Assembly (NCBI RefSeq): GCF_021869765.1
Contig: NZ_CP084580.1
Span: 1,922,001-1,986,000 of the forward strand
Direction: 5' to 3'
Source: Chryseobacterium sp. MEBOG06
GTDB taxonomy: Bacteria; Bacteroidota; Bacteroidia; Flavobacteriales; Weeksellaceae
Length of the DNA stretch: 64,000 nucleotides
Below, piece by piece: positions 53,599 to 62,075 of this stretch. The position numbers and the translations under genes are program-made. The number at the start of each line of letters is the position of its first letter. The first letter of the stretch is position 1. Below the pieces are notes generated by a model. It had not been told where the DNA came from, searched no databases, and saw nothing but the letters and a program-made list of their open reading frames with translations.

Positions 53599-54681
53599 AT
53601 GGTCAGGAAATTCATATGCATTAGTATTTTACTATTAATTGGCTTGGTTCTGGTTGCTCTACCCATTGTTAAAATCCCCATTTCTTCTTCTTCAAAAGGT
53701 GTAGTTCGTTCTGTAAATGAAAACACTAAACTTAGTTCAGTGGTAAGTGGCAGAGTTATAAAAACTCAATTAGAAAAGAATAATCAATTTCTGAAACAAG
53801 GAGATACATTACTTGTTATAACAGCAGAACAATTAGATACTCAGAAACATCTGCAAAATAGTCAGAGTGAAGATTATGCAGCACAGTTACAGGATTTAAA
53901 CAGACTTACCAAGGGGCGATATAGTAGCTTACAGACAGAACAATACCAAAGGGAACTTTCTGCCATGCAGGAAAAAATTGCACAGGTTCAAACTCAGCTA
54001 TCTTTAGCTCAAAAAGATTTAGACAGAGCTGTTCTGCTTTATAAGCAAGGGGTTATCCCCAAAGCAGAATATGACAAGTATTATTATGACCATCAGGGGT
54101 TTTCTAAACAAATTGCCAATATTAAAGAACAACAAATAGCACAATGGCAAACACAAAAACGAGAAGTTGAAAGACAATTACGTTCTTTCAGTTCAGAAAT
54201 TCAACGTATCAATCAAGAACAAAAAAATTACATTATCACAGCTCCCGTTTCAGGAAGATTGGTTAATTTTTCAGGAGTTCAAATAGGGAACTTTTTAGTT
54301 CAGGGACAAACGGTAGGAGAAATTTCTCCCGAACAATCTTTGGTTATCGAATGTTTGGTTTCTCCCAAAGATATAGGATTTATCCAAGTAGGGCAAAAGG
54401 TAAAATTTCAAGTAGATACTTACAATTATAACCAATGGGGACTGCTAGATGGAAAGGTTCAGGAAATAGACCAAAATGTAAAGATTAATGAACAAACGGG
54501 AGAAGCTTGCTTCAGGGTTCTTTGTGAAATGGATAAAAATTATCTGGAACTAAAAAATGGGTATAAAGGACAAATTGTAAAAGGAATGACCCTTACAGCC
54601 CGTTTCCACCTTATAGACCGTACTTTATGGCAATTGTTATTTGATAAAGCAGATGATTGGTTTAATCCGAAATTGAAATGA
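53599..54681 (+). CDS. HlyD family secretion adaptor
   Basis: A 360-residue HlyD/EmrA-like protein: an N-terminal membrane anchor (FICISILLLIGLVLVALPIV), a lipoyl-like half (LSSVVSGRVIKTQLEKNNQFLKQGDTLLVI), a long coiled coil (residues about 80-200) and the second lipoyl half with a beta domain (YIITAPVSGRLVNFSGVQIGNFLVQGQTVGEI). It spans the periplasm and links the ABC transporter to an outer-membrane channel, which is not encoded here and must come from elsewhere. It overlaps the transporter gene by 4 bases. Confidence 0.88.
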   Translation: MVRKFICISILLLIGLVLVALPIVKIPISSSSKGVVRSVNENTKLSSVVSGRVIKTQLEKNNQFLKQGDTLLVITAEQLDTQKHLQNSQSEDYAAQLQDLNRLTKGRYSSLQTEQYQRELSAMQEKIAQVQTQLSLAQKDLDRAVLLYKQGVIPKAEYDKYYYDHQGFSKQIANIKEQQIAQWQTQKREVERQLRSFSSEIQRINQEQKNYIITAPVSGRLVNFSGVQIGNFLVQGQTVGEISPEQSLVIECLVSPKDIGFIQVGQKVKFQVDTYNYNQWGLLDGKVQEIDQNVKINEQTGEACFRVLCEMDKNYLELKNGYKGQIVKGMTLTARFHLIDRTLWQLLFDKADDWFNPKLK

Positions 54682-56840
54682 TGAAAAAAGATATATTAAT
54701 TAAACAACATGATTTAAAAGATTGTGGTGCAGCTTGTTTGGCTTCTGTTTCTGCTCATTATGGATTAAAAATGCCTATTGCTAAAATTAGACAATTAAGC
54801 CATACTGATACAAGAGGAACTAATGTATTAGGACTTGTACAGGGGTTGGAATCAATGGGGTTTAATGCTAAAGGAGTGAAAGGAGGGGCAGATGTTTTAC
54901 CAGACATTCCATTACCTGCTATTGCTCACATTGTAAGTAAAGAACAATATCATCATTACGTTGTTATCTATAAAGTAGCTAAAAGTAAGGTTTCCGTGAT
55001 GGACCCTGCTTTTGGTAAAGTTGAAGAATATACTAATGAAGAGTTTTCCAAAATATGGACTGGTGTTCTGGTCCTGTTAGAGCCCAATCAATATTTTGAG
55101 CAAAAAAATGAAAAAACCATCCTATACAAAAGATTCTGGAATCTGATACAACCCCATAAAAGCATCTTAATTCAGGCTTTATTAGGGGCATTAGTCTATA
55201 CTATTTTAGGGCTGTCCACATCAATTTATATAGAGAAAATTACGGATTATGTTTTGATTGATGGCAATAGAAGACTTTTAAACTTACTTTCTGTAGGTAT
55301 GATTGTCATTTTATTATTTCAGATTTTTATAGGAGCTATGAAAAGTATTCTTGTTCTGCAAACAGGACAAAAAATGGATAAACACCTGATATTAGGTTAC
55401 TATAAACATTTATTGAAGCTTCCACAACGTTTTTTTGATACCATGAAAGTGGGAGAAATCATTTCAAGGGTAAATGATGCTGTAAAAATAAGAACATTCA
55501 TCAATGATGCTGCTATTCAAATATTTGTAAATATTTTTATTGTTATTTTTTCATTTACTTTAATGTTTACCTATTACTGGAAACTGGGACTCATTACAGC
55601 TTTAGTTATTCCGTTGTATTTTTTTGTCTATTGGCTTACAAACAAACTAAATAAGAAAGTAGAGAGAAAAATGATGGAGGAAAATGCAGAATTAGAATCT
55701 CATTTAGTTGAATCTCTCAATTCAGTCAGAACTCTCAAACAATTTGGAATAGAGACATTTGCCAATAATAAAACAGATAATGCATTTACCAAATTATTAA
55801 AAACAATATATAAGTCTGTACTTAATGCCTTATTTGCAGGTAATTCATCTGAGCTTTTGTCCAGAATATTTACAATCATATTGCTTTGGGTAGGTTCAGG
55901 ATATGTTATAGATAGGATTATTACTCCTGGGGAGCTTTTATCATTTTATGCTTTAATAGGTTACTTTACAAGTCCTGTTGCTGAGCTTATAGGGATGAAT
56001 AAAACAATACAGAATGCTTTAATAGCAGCAGACCGTTTGTTTGAAATTATGGATTTGGAACGGGAAGAAACCACAGAAAAAATTGATTTGGCAACTGAAC
56101 ATATCGGAGATATTCAATTTAAAGAGGTTAATTTTAGCTATGGAAGTAGAGTTGATGTTTTTACTGATTTTAATTGTATACTAAAAAAAGGAGAAACAAC
56201 TGCCATCGTAGGAGAAAGTGGAAGTGGGAAAACTACCTTAGCAGCTTTAATTCAAAATTTATATTCTTTAAAATCAGGTAAAATTCTAATTGGAGACTAT
56301 GATATAAACTACATTTCAAATTACTCACTAAGGAGTTTAATTTCGGTTGTACCCCAACAGATAGATTTGTTTTCGGGAAATGTAATTGAAAACATTGCAT
56401 TAGGAGATGATTTTCCTGATATGCAGAGAGTATTTAGCATAACTAAAAACTTAGGAATATTAAGCTTTGTAGAAAAACTTCCGAATGGTTTTCAGACTTA
56501 TTTAGGGGAAAACGGGGCTTTATTATCAGGGGGACAAAAGCAAAGAATTGCTATTGCCAGAGCTTTGTATAAGAATCCTGAAATTTTAATTTTAGATGAA
56601 GCAACATCTTCGTTAGATACCGAAGCAGAGACTGTTATACAGAAAACATTACAAGAATTTAAAAATCAAGGTAAAACAATGATTGTCATAGCTCACCGAT
56701 TAAGTACGGTTGCTAATTCTGACACCATTCTTGTCATGAAAGAAGGACAAATTATAGAACAAGGGAACCATGATGAGCTCATTTCTAAAAATTCGGTATA
56801 TAAGTCTATGTGGGAAAAGCAAAGTCTTAGATTGAGTTGA
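54678..56840 (+). CDS. C39-peptidase ABC transporter (bacteriocin-type exporter)
   Basis: A 720-residue fusion of three parts. The C39 cysteine peptidase (1-130) shows QHDLKDCGAACLASV (catalytic C16), H93 in YHHYVVIY and D109 in MDPAFG. Six membrane helices follow (about 155-440), then an ABC domain with Walker A GESGSGKTTL (near 510-518), signature LSGGQKQRIAIARAL and Walker B ILILDEAT. Such proteins cut double-glycine leaders and export the mature peptide at once; the peptide at 52840 is the obvious substrate. The C39 triad looks intact. Confidence 0.92.
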   Translation: MMKKDILIKQHDLKDCGAACLASVSAHYGLKMPIAKIRQLSHTDTRGTNVLGLVQGLESMGFNAKGVKGGADVLPDIPLPAIAHIVSKEQYHHYVVIYKVAKSKVSVMDPAFGKVEEYTNEEFSKIWTGVLVLLEPNQYFEQKNEKTILYKRFWNLIQPHKSILIQALLGALVYTILGLSTSIYIEKITDYVLIDGNRRLLNLLSVGMIVILLFQIFIGAMKSILVLQTGQKMDKHLILGYYKHLLKLPQRFFDTMKVGEIISRVNDAVKIRTFINDAAIQIFVNIFIVIFSFTLMFTYYWKLGLITALVIPLYFFVYWLTNKLNKKVERKMMEENAELESHLVESLNSVRTLKQFGIETFANNKTDNAFTKLLKTIYKSVLNALFAGNSSELLSRIFTIILLWVGSGYVIDRIITPGELLSFYALIGYFTSPVAELIGMNKTIQNALIAADRLFEIMDLEREETTEKIDLATEHIGDIQFKEVNFSYGSRVDVFTDFNCILKKGETTAIVGESGSGKTTLAALIQNLYSLKSGKILIGDYDINYISNYSLRSLISVVPQQIDLFSGNVIENIALGDDFPDMQRVFSITKNLGILSFVEKLPNGFQTYLGENGALLSGGQKQRIAIARALYKNPEILILDEATSSLDTEAETVIQKTLQEFKNQGKTMIVIAHRLSTVANSDTILVMKEGQIIEQGNHDELISKNSVYKSMWEKQSLRLS

Positions 56841-57355
56841 AAACGAACGGAAAATGAGTTAAATTTCAATCTATTATTTTATTTTATTAAAAGACTATAA
56901 ATCAATCATTTATCACATTGGCTGTTAGAAATAGTAGTTTACAGAAAGGAATTGATAAAAGGCAGCTTTTTTTTAATGGTTTGGAACAATTATTTTAGTG
57001 GGAATATAGTGCATTTTGAACACTAAAAAACAGTCAAAAAATGGCTAAAATTGAATGTGCCATTTGTTTTTGATAAACGTTTGAAAATCAGTTTTTTAAT
57101 AAGTGAAACAATCCAGTCTTGTTGCTGCGTATATAGAGAAACGAAAATCTCCTCTAAAACTGGAGAGAATTTCTCTTTGTTAAAACCTCATAAAAGAGGT
57201 GTGCTTGTTCTGCGGCTTATAGAGAATTTCTTTTTGTAATAACAGCTTTGTAATTTGGGAATATACGGGTAAATCTCAACAGTTCCTCAAAATATCTGTC
57301 ATTTCTACGATTTAAAGGAGTCATTTTTATCAAGTCTTATTATAGAATCCATATT
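56841..57355. other. AT-rich non-coding stretch after the exporter
   Basis: About 515 bases with no gene I would accept. A 62-codon frame at 57051-57239 is possible but its residues look random. Short repeats of GAGAAAT/CTCC-like motifs occur near 57140-57170 without clear stem structure. Confidence 0.4.
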
Positions 57356-57591
57356 GAAATTTGACAATTTTACCTCTTAATGGGTCATCATCTACAATAA
57401 TTTCAGAAAGAAAACCTTTGGACTCTAATAATCTATCTTGTAATTCATCATGAATACAGCTTTTTTCTTGAAAATAAATATCTGCTTTGAGGATATCAAA
57501 GTGTTCAACTAGAAATTCTGGAAGTATAATTTAAGAAGTTCGTGATCGCTTAAGATAATCCTTGCTGCCCTATAACTTTTGCACCTGATCC
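57356..57591 (-). mobile_element. Fossil of an ISAon1-like element (right end)
   Basis: A degenerate 236-base piece equivalent to the ORF1 start and right end of the IS copies: the tract covering the coding blocks FLPEIIVDDYP and ILKADIYF can be followed, and it ends with GCACCTGATCC, a terminal repeat. It carries the same 21-base deletion as copy 2, but with many more differences and frameshifts. It marks the downstream edge of the export locus. Confidence 0.7.
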
Positions 57592-57677
57592 GATGGTCCC
57601 CGAAGGGAAACTTTAAATAATAACAAGATTCGGATTTTATCCGATATGAATAATTTAGAAATTGCAAAAAAAATTAG

Positions 57678-58199
57678 ATGAATATAAAAATCAAAAACTG
57701 TTCGCTATCTGATGTAACTGATATTATGGCACTCTATCAAGCGGCAAGGGAGCTCCAGACGGAAAGGGAAATGGTAGTTTGGCCTTACTTTGAAGATGCG
57801 TTTCTTAAAAAGGAAATCAATGAAAATCGACAGTGGAAAATAACTTTTGATGGTACAATAGCCTGCAATTGGACGATCACATTTGAGGATAAGGAAATCT
57901 GGGGAATCAAAGACAAAAACGACAGCATTTATATACATCGAATTTGTACAAATCCTGAATTGCGAGGTAACAGATATATCGATGAAATAGTAAAATGGTC
58001 CAGGGAATATGCAAAACAAGAAGGAAAACGGTTTGTCCGCCTTGACACATTGGGAAATAATATAAAGTTAATAGAACACTACACATCGGCCGGATTCAAT
58101 TTTTTAGGTATGGTCAAACTTACTGATACAGAACAACTACCGGCTCATTATCAAAATGAAAGAAATTGCTGCCTTTTTGAATTAGACGTTTGGATGTAG
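57678..58199 (+). CDS. GNAT family N-acetyltransferase
   Basis: A 173-residue GNAT protein: IYIHRICTNPELRGNRYIDEIVKWSREYAKQEGKRFVRLDTLGNN contains the beta4/alpha3 segment, although the usual R-x-x-G-x-G/A is altered to RGNRY. The C-terminal half ends with a typical YTSAGFNFLG. The substrate is unknown. An 11-codon frame at 57646 ending in the overlapping TGA could couple translation to this ATG. Confidence 0.8.
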   Translation: MNIKIKNCSLSDVTDIMALYQAARELQTEREMVVWPYFEDAFLKKEINENRQWKITFDGTIACNWTITFEDKEIWGIKDKNDSIYIHRICTNPELRGNRYIDEIVKWSREYAKQEGKRFVRLDTLGNNIKLIEHYTSAGFNFLGMVKLTDTEQLPAHYQNERNCCLFELDVWM

Positions 58200-58248
58200 C
58201 ATTTTTCTGAATAGTATACTTTCCAAAAATTTATTTTTGGTTCAAATG

Positions 58249-58282
58249 AAAACTGCGATTGAATGATGTCAACCGCAGTTTT
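58249..58282. terminator. Bidirectional hairpin terminator
   Basis: AAAACTGCG and CGCAGTTTT, a perfect 9-base stem, followed by TATTGG with flanking T and A runs. It lies between the convergent GNAT and aldehyde dehydrogenase genes. Confidence 0.75.
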
Positions 58283-58331
58283 TATTGGTTTTTTGCATTC
58301 GCATACCAATAGAGCAGGCGTGTTGCGGATA

Positions 58332-59746
58332 TTATTCCAAAATGGCTTTAGGTTCAAGATATTCTTCCAGTCCGAATTCACCATATTCTCTTCCAATACC
58401 AGACTGTTTGAAACCGCCGAACGGTGCTTTGGAATCGTGCAGAATACCATTAATGCAGACTCTTCCTGCATCAATCTCGGCAGCTACCCGATAGGCTCTC
58501 TCTTGATCTGAAGAACTGACATAGGCACATAACCCATAAGCTGTGTCATTGGCAATAGCTACAGCATCTTCTTCATCTTTATAAGGTATAATACTTAATA
58601 CCGGCCCGAAAATCTCTTCCTGGGCGATACGCATGCTGTTTTTTACATTGGTGAAAACCGTTGCCTTTACGAAATTTCCGGCTTCAAGCCCTTCAGGTTT
58701 TCCGGGGCCGCCAACCAATAACGTTGCGCCTTCTTCCAGTCCGATTTTAATATATTCCTGTACCCGTTCAAACTGTTTTTTACTTACCATAGGACCTATA
58801 CCTGTATCTTCATTTTTTGGGTTACCAACTTTTGTTTTCTCAACTGTGTTTTTTGCAATTACATTTACCTGTTCTAATTTATCATAGGGAACCAATAAGC
58901 GGGTAGCAGCTGCACAGGCTTGTCCACTATTCAGGAAAGCACCCATTATAGCGGTGGGTATTGCTGTTTCTAAATCAACATCATCTAAAATGATATTCGG
59001 CGACTTTCCACCTAATTCCAATGTTACCCTTTTCATGGTATCAACGGCTCCTTTAGCGATAATTTTTCCTACGGCTGTAGAACCGGTAAATGCAATTTAT
59101 CAATTCCCGGATTGCGGGTGATTTCAGCACCCACCACATCACCCATTCCGGTTACAAAGTTAACAATACCCTTTGGAAGACCTGCCTCATGAAAACATTC
59201 GGCTATGATCTGTGTTTGCTGGGCACTCATTTCACTGGGTTTTACAACGGCTGTACAGCCTGCTGCAATAGCTGTTGATAATTTGGTACAGATAAATCCA
59301 TTGCTCATGTTCCAGGGTATAATAATACCGACAACCCCCTTAGGCTGTAGACGAAGTTTTGAGTGACCTATAGTACGTTCGAAATCAAAATTTTTCAATG
59401 TTTCGATCATCGCTGTAAAATCGTCAATGGCGAATTGAGAAACCATTGAGCAAAACTGATAGGTTCCGCCATATTCTTCAACCATCACATCGGTTAAGTC
59501 TTTTTGGCGTTTGATGATTACTGAGCGTATTTTTTCCAGAAGAGTGATACGTTCATCCTTTGTGCTTTTTGAAAAGGTTTTGAACGCCATCCTTGCAGCA
59601 TGAATTGCATTTTGAGTGTCAACCTTATCAGCGAGTGTTACCTCTGCCATTTTCTGACCACTTGTAGGATTGATCAATTCCAGAATTTCAGTACCATTAG
59701 GCGTTATAAATTCACCATTGATATAAATTTTATTAATTACTTTCAT
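58332..59746 (-). pseudogene. Aldehyde dehydrogenase with a one-base frameshift
   Basis: A full-length aldehyde dehydrogenase of about 470 residues split in two frames. The first part (59746 to 59069) ends NPGIDKLHLPVLQP; the second (from about 59094 to 58332) has the catalytic Cys in NSGQACAAATRLL and the conserved LELGGKSP. Family comparison expects NPGIDKIAFTGST; one missing A in the run near 59097 explains the break. Walker-like glycine motif and the C-terminal PFGGFKQSGIGREYG are intact. It follows the SnoaL-like, AraC and membrane genes on the same strand. Confidence 0.85.
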
Positions 59747-59856
59747 TTTTTTGTAATTTTAATTTATACAAAAATCATAAATCTGTCGTGGATACTATTT
59801 CGCCTATGGTTCAAAGATGATTTGCTGTAAAGCTCACTTACGAAAAAATTTATTGA

Positions 59857-60306
59857 TTACCTGTTTTCAATAATATCAACGAGCAATTTGCGTTCTGCAA
59901 AAAACCATTTTTCATCCTGCTTTACAAACCGGTCTTTGTAACGGATATAAGCTACCATTAATTTCTGGATATTATTCTCAAAGGTCTGATGATGAGCAAT
60001 ACAGTAGGTAATTCCTGTCGCAGTATTTTCGTTTAGAGATAAAATTGTACTCTGCCCGTTAAAGTGCATCGTAGCAGAATACGAGTTCAGATTGTCAAAG
60101 ACAGGAAATAGAGACGGTCTGCCAGTATATACTTCTGAGGGGCTATCTGCTTTAGGGTCGTAATAGACCTCAAAATTTGTATCGTTGGTAAAAAGGGCCA
60201 TTTGTCCTTTTGCATCTCTTGTATCTGCGCAATAGGCGTAGCGGTCTACCAGTTCACGAATGGCCAGTCGATCTTCCGCTTCCAGAATTTTTTGATCGTA
60301 ATTCAT
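59857..60306 (-). CDS. SnoaL-like / NTF2-fold protein
   Basis: A 149-residue protein of the SnoaL_4/NTF2-like cone fold: EDRLAIRELVDRYAYCADTRDAKGQMALFTNDTNFEVYYDP at the start is characteristic. Members include isomerases, hydrolases and ring-cleaving enzymes; the reaction here is unknown. Its start overlaps the AraC gene end by 4 bases, so the two are translationally coupled. Confidence 0.85.
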   Translation of the reverse strand: MNYDQKILEAEDRLAIRELVDRYAYCADTRDAKGQMALFTNDTNFEVYYDPKADSPSEVYTGRPSLFPVFDNLNSYSATMHFNGQSTILSLNENTATGITYCIAHHQTFENNIQKLMVAYIRYKDRFVKQDEKWFFAERKLLVDIIENR

Positions 60307-61142
60307 TTTGTTATTTTTTTGATTGTTAAACTTTCGGCAGGGGTGGTCCCGTATTTCTTTTTGAAACAGGTGTAGAAATGTGACAGATTCTCAAATCCCA
60401 GATCAATATAGATATCTGCGGGCTTCTTATTTTCCATATGAATAATCCTATAGGCTTCTTCAAGACGTTTCTCCTGAAGCCATTTGCGTGGAGAGGTCTG
60501 AAAAGCTTTCTCAAAATCCCGTTTAAAGCCTGCAAGACTCCTTCCGGTAAGCCTGGCGAAATTTTCTATCGGAACGTTGAAGTGATAGTTCTGCAACATG
60601 AATTTTTCAAGATCTATTTTAAAAGGTTCTGTGAAATCAAAAAGAAAATTTTTGAGATCCGGACTTAAATTAAGCAGCAATTCGATTGCCTCATCTATTT
60701 TTATTTCGGTCAGTTTCCTACTGATGCCTTTTGACTGTTCAATATAGGGAAGCAGGGAGTGGAAATAGCCTTCCATAAGCGCATCTGGTTTTAGCAGTAT
60801 ATTGTTTTCTCCAGAGTATATCTTCTTGCTGCCTGATGGATTATTAGCGGCGAACTGTCGTAATACAGCATCGGTAAGCAGTATCGACATACTTTTGTAT
60901 TCTTTGTCTTTACCCGGAATTTTTGTGGATTTTGTCAGTTGGTTTCCTCTCGCTAGTAACATTTGGTTTTCACGAAGTACTAATGTGCCTTTGGACAGCT
61001 GTATATGCGTTTCTCCCGAAAACTGAAAAGCTAATGTGTGATGAGGTACAAATTGTTCGTGTCCACGTTGTTTGTCAAATGAACAGGAGTATACAAAGCT
61101 GTCCTCAAGAAATTGTGTTACAGGCAATATACTTTCATTCAT
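60303..61142 (-). CDS. AraC family transcriptional regulator
   Basis: A 279-residue regulator with the AraC double helix-turn-helix at the C-terminus (VPIENFARLTGRSLAGFKRDFEKAF and PADIYIDLGFENLSHFYTCFKKKYGTTPAE) and an N-terminal effector domain. It sits between the membrane protein gene and the SnoaL-like gene with 4-base overlaps on both sides, so it is part of one operon with them and probably controls that operon and the aldehyde dehydrogenase. Confidence 0.9.
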   Translation of the reverse strand: MNESILPVTQFLEDSFVYSCSFDKQRGHEQFVPHHTLAFQFSGETHIQLSKGTLVLRENQMLLARGNQLTKSTKIPGKDKEYKSMSILLTDAVLRQFAANNPSGSKKIYSGENNILLKPDALMEGYFHSLLPYIEQSKGISRKLTEIKIDEAIELLLNLSPDLKNFLFDFTEPFKIDLEKFMLQNYHFNVPIENFARLTGRSLAGFKRDFEKAFQTSPRKWLQEKRLEEAYRIIHMENKKPADIYIDLGFENLSHFYTCFKKKYGTTPAESLTIKKITK

Positions 61143-61636
61143 CGTGTGATTGTTTTTAGTGCCTGATGGTATGCTGTATTTCTGGCATTGGTATTACTAT
61201 CTATCAATAACAAAACAATCATCAGTGCTATAGTGGTTATTCCTGTTGCTCTCCACATTGGGGTATTGGCAAACATGATTAATAAAGCAGCAGCAATGAT
61301 AATACAGGGTAGAATCTTAAAAACAAGCGCAAGTTCCTTTTGTGATTTTGAAGTTCGCTCTATTTCGGTTTTTACGAATGCCTGTGTATCATGTTTATAT
61401 GCTTTTTCAAATTGTGAGATGCGTGGCTTATTGGTAAAATACAAGCCTGCACTTACAGTAAATATTAAACCACCTGCAATTAATAAAGGCCATACAAATG
61501 CATTGGCCATAACGGTTTTGCCCAATTGCCAAAAACCAATTGATGCCATAAAAAAAAACAAGCCGATCAATGCCGCTATTTTGGCTGAAAATACTTCGGA
61601 ATGAGCCCAATCTGTACTTAATTTTAAGACGTCCAT
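61139..61636 (-). CDS. Hypothetical membrane protein
   Basis: A 165-residue protein with four hydrophobic segments (IAALIGLFFFMASIGFWQLG, VWPLLIAGGLIFTVSAGLYF, ALVFKILPCIIIAAALLIMFAN, TGITTIALMIVLLLI). No family is recognised. It is the first gene of the operon with the AraC regulator (4-base overlap). Confidence 0.7.
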   Translation of the reverse strand: MDVLKLSTDWAHSEVFSAKIAALIGLFFFMASIGFWQLGKTVMANAFVWPLLIAGGLIFTVSAGLYFTNKPRISQFEKAYKHDTQAFVKTEIERTSKSQKELALVFKILPCIIIAAALLIMFANTPMWRATGITTIALMIVLLLIDSNTNARNTAYHQALKTITR

Positions 61637-61976
61637 CTTGATTAATTATTTTAAATTTTATAAAACAAAGGTCAACCTTTTAAGAGTTAAATCATTTGCT
61701 TTACAGCTCAAAAATTATTTACTGTACAGCTCAAAATTGGTCAGAAAATACTTTATAAGTGGTAAAACAAATTGATATCATTCTGGTAGCATAAATATAG
61801 GGAATAAAAAATAAATCAATCTGGAGATATTGATATTTCAGGTCCAGGTGAGCCATATTACAGTATAGACTTAAATGATGTAATAAAGTCCGTAGTTAAA
61901 TTTTGCGGGCTGAAAAGATAAAAGGCAGTTCCGAAATACCAAGTTTATTTCCAGCTAAGGATGAGAGCATAAAGAT
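61637..61976. other. Non-coding stretch with a possible coding fossil
   Basis: About 340 bases between the membrane-protein gene (start at 61636) and the hairpin at 61977. A 37-codon open stretch with no start (61808-61921), reading SGDIDISGPGEPYYSIDLN then a basic end, looks like the C-terminus of a lost gene. No other structure seen. Confidence 0.3.
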
Positions 61977-62009
61977 AAGTCAATGAAGCATTTTTTGCTC
62001 CATTGACTT
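61977..62009. terminator. Hairpin after mreB
   Basis: AAGTCAATGAAGCA and TGCTCCATTGACTT pair with one mismatch over 14 bases and a T-rich loop. It lies 67 bases past the mreB stop on the minus strand. Confidence 0.65.
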
Positions 62010-62075
62010 GGTCGTAGTTGGTAAAGTTTAATCGTTTTTACTTAATCGGAAATAATTTCTATTTAATATCGGAAA

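Noticed and set aside
57051-57239. A 62-codon frame after the peptide exporter
   Set aside because: Composition is irregular and no motif, leader or spacing supports a gene; probably chance in an AT-rich region.
49631-57591. Integrative element with tRNA att duplication
   Set aside because: I found no integrase gene and no repeated tRNA-Ser 3' end downstream; IS flanks explain the layout better.
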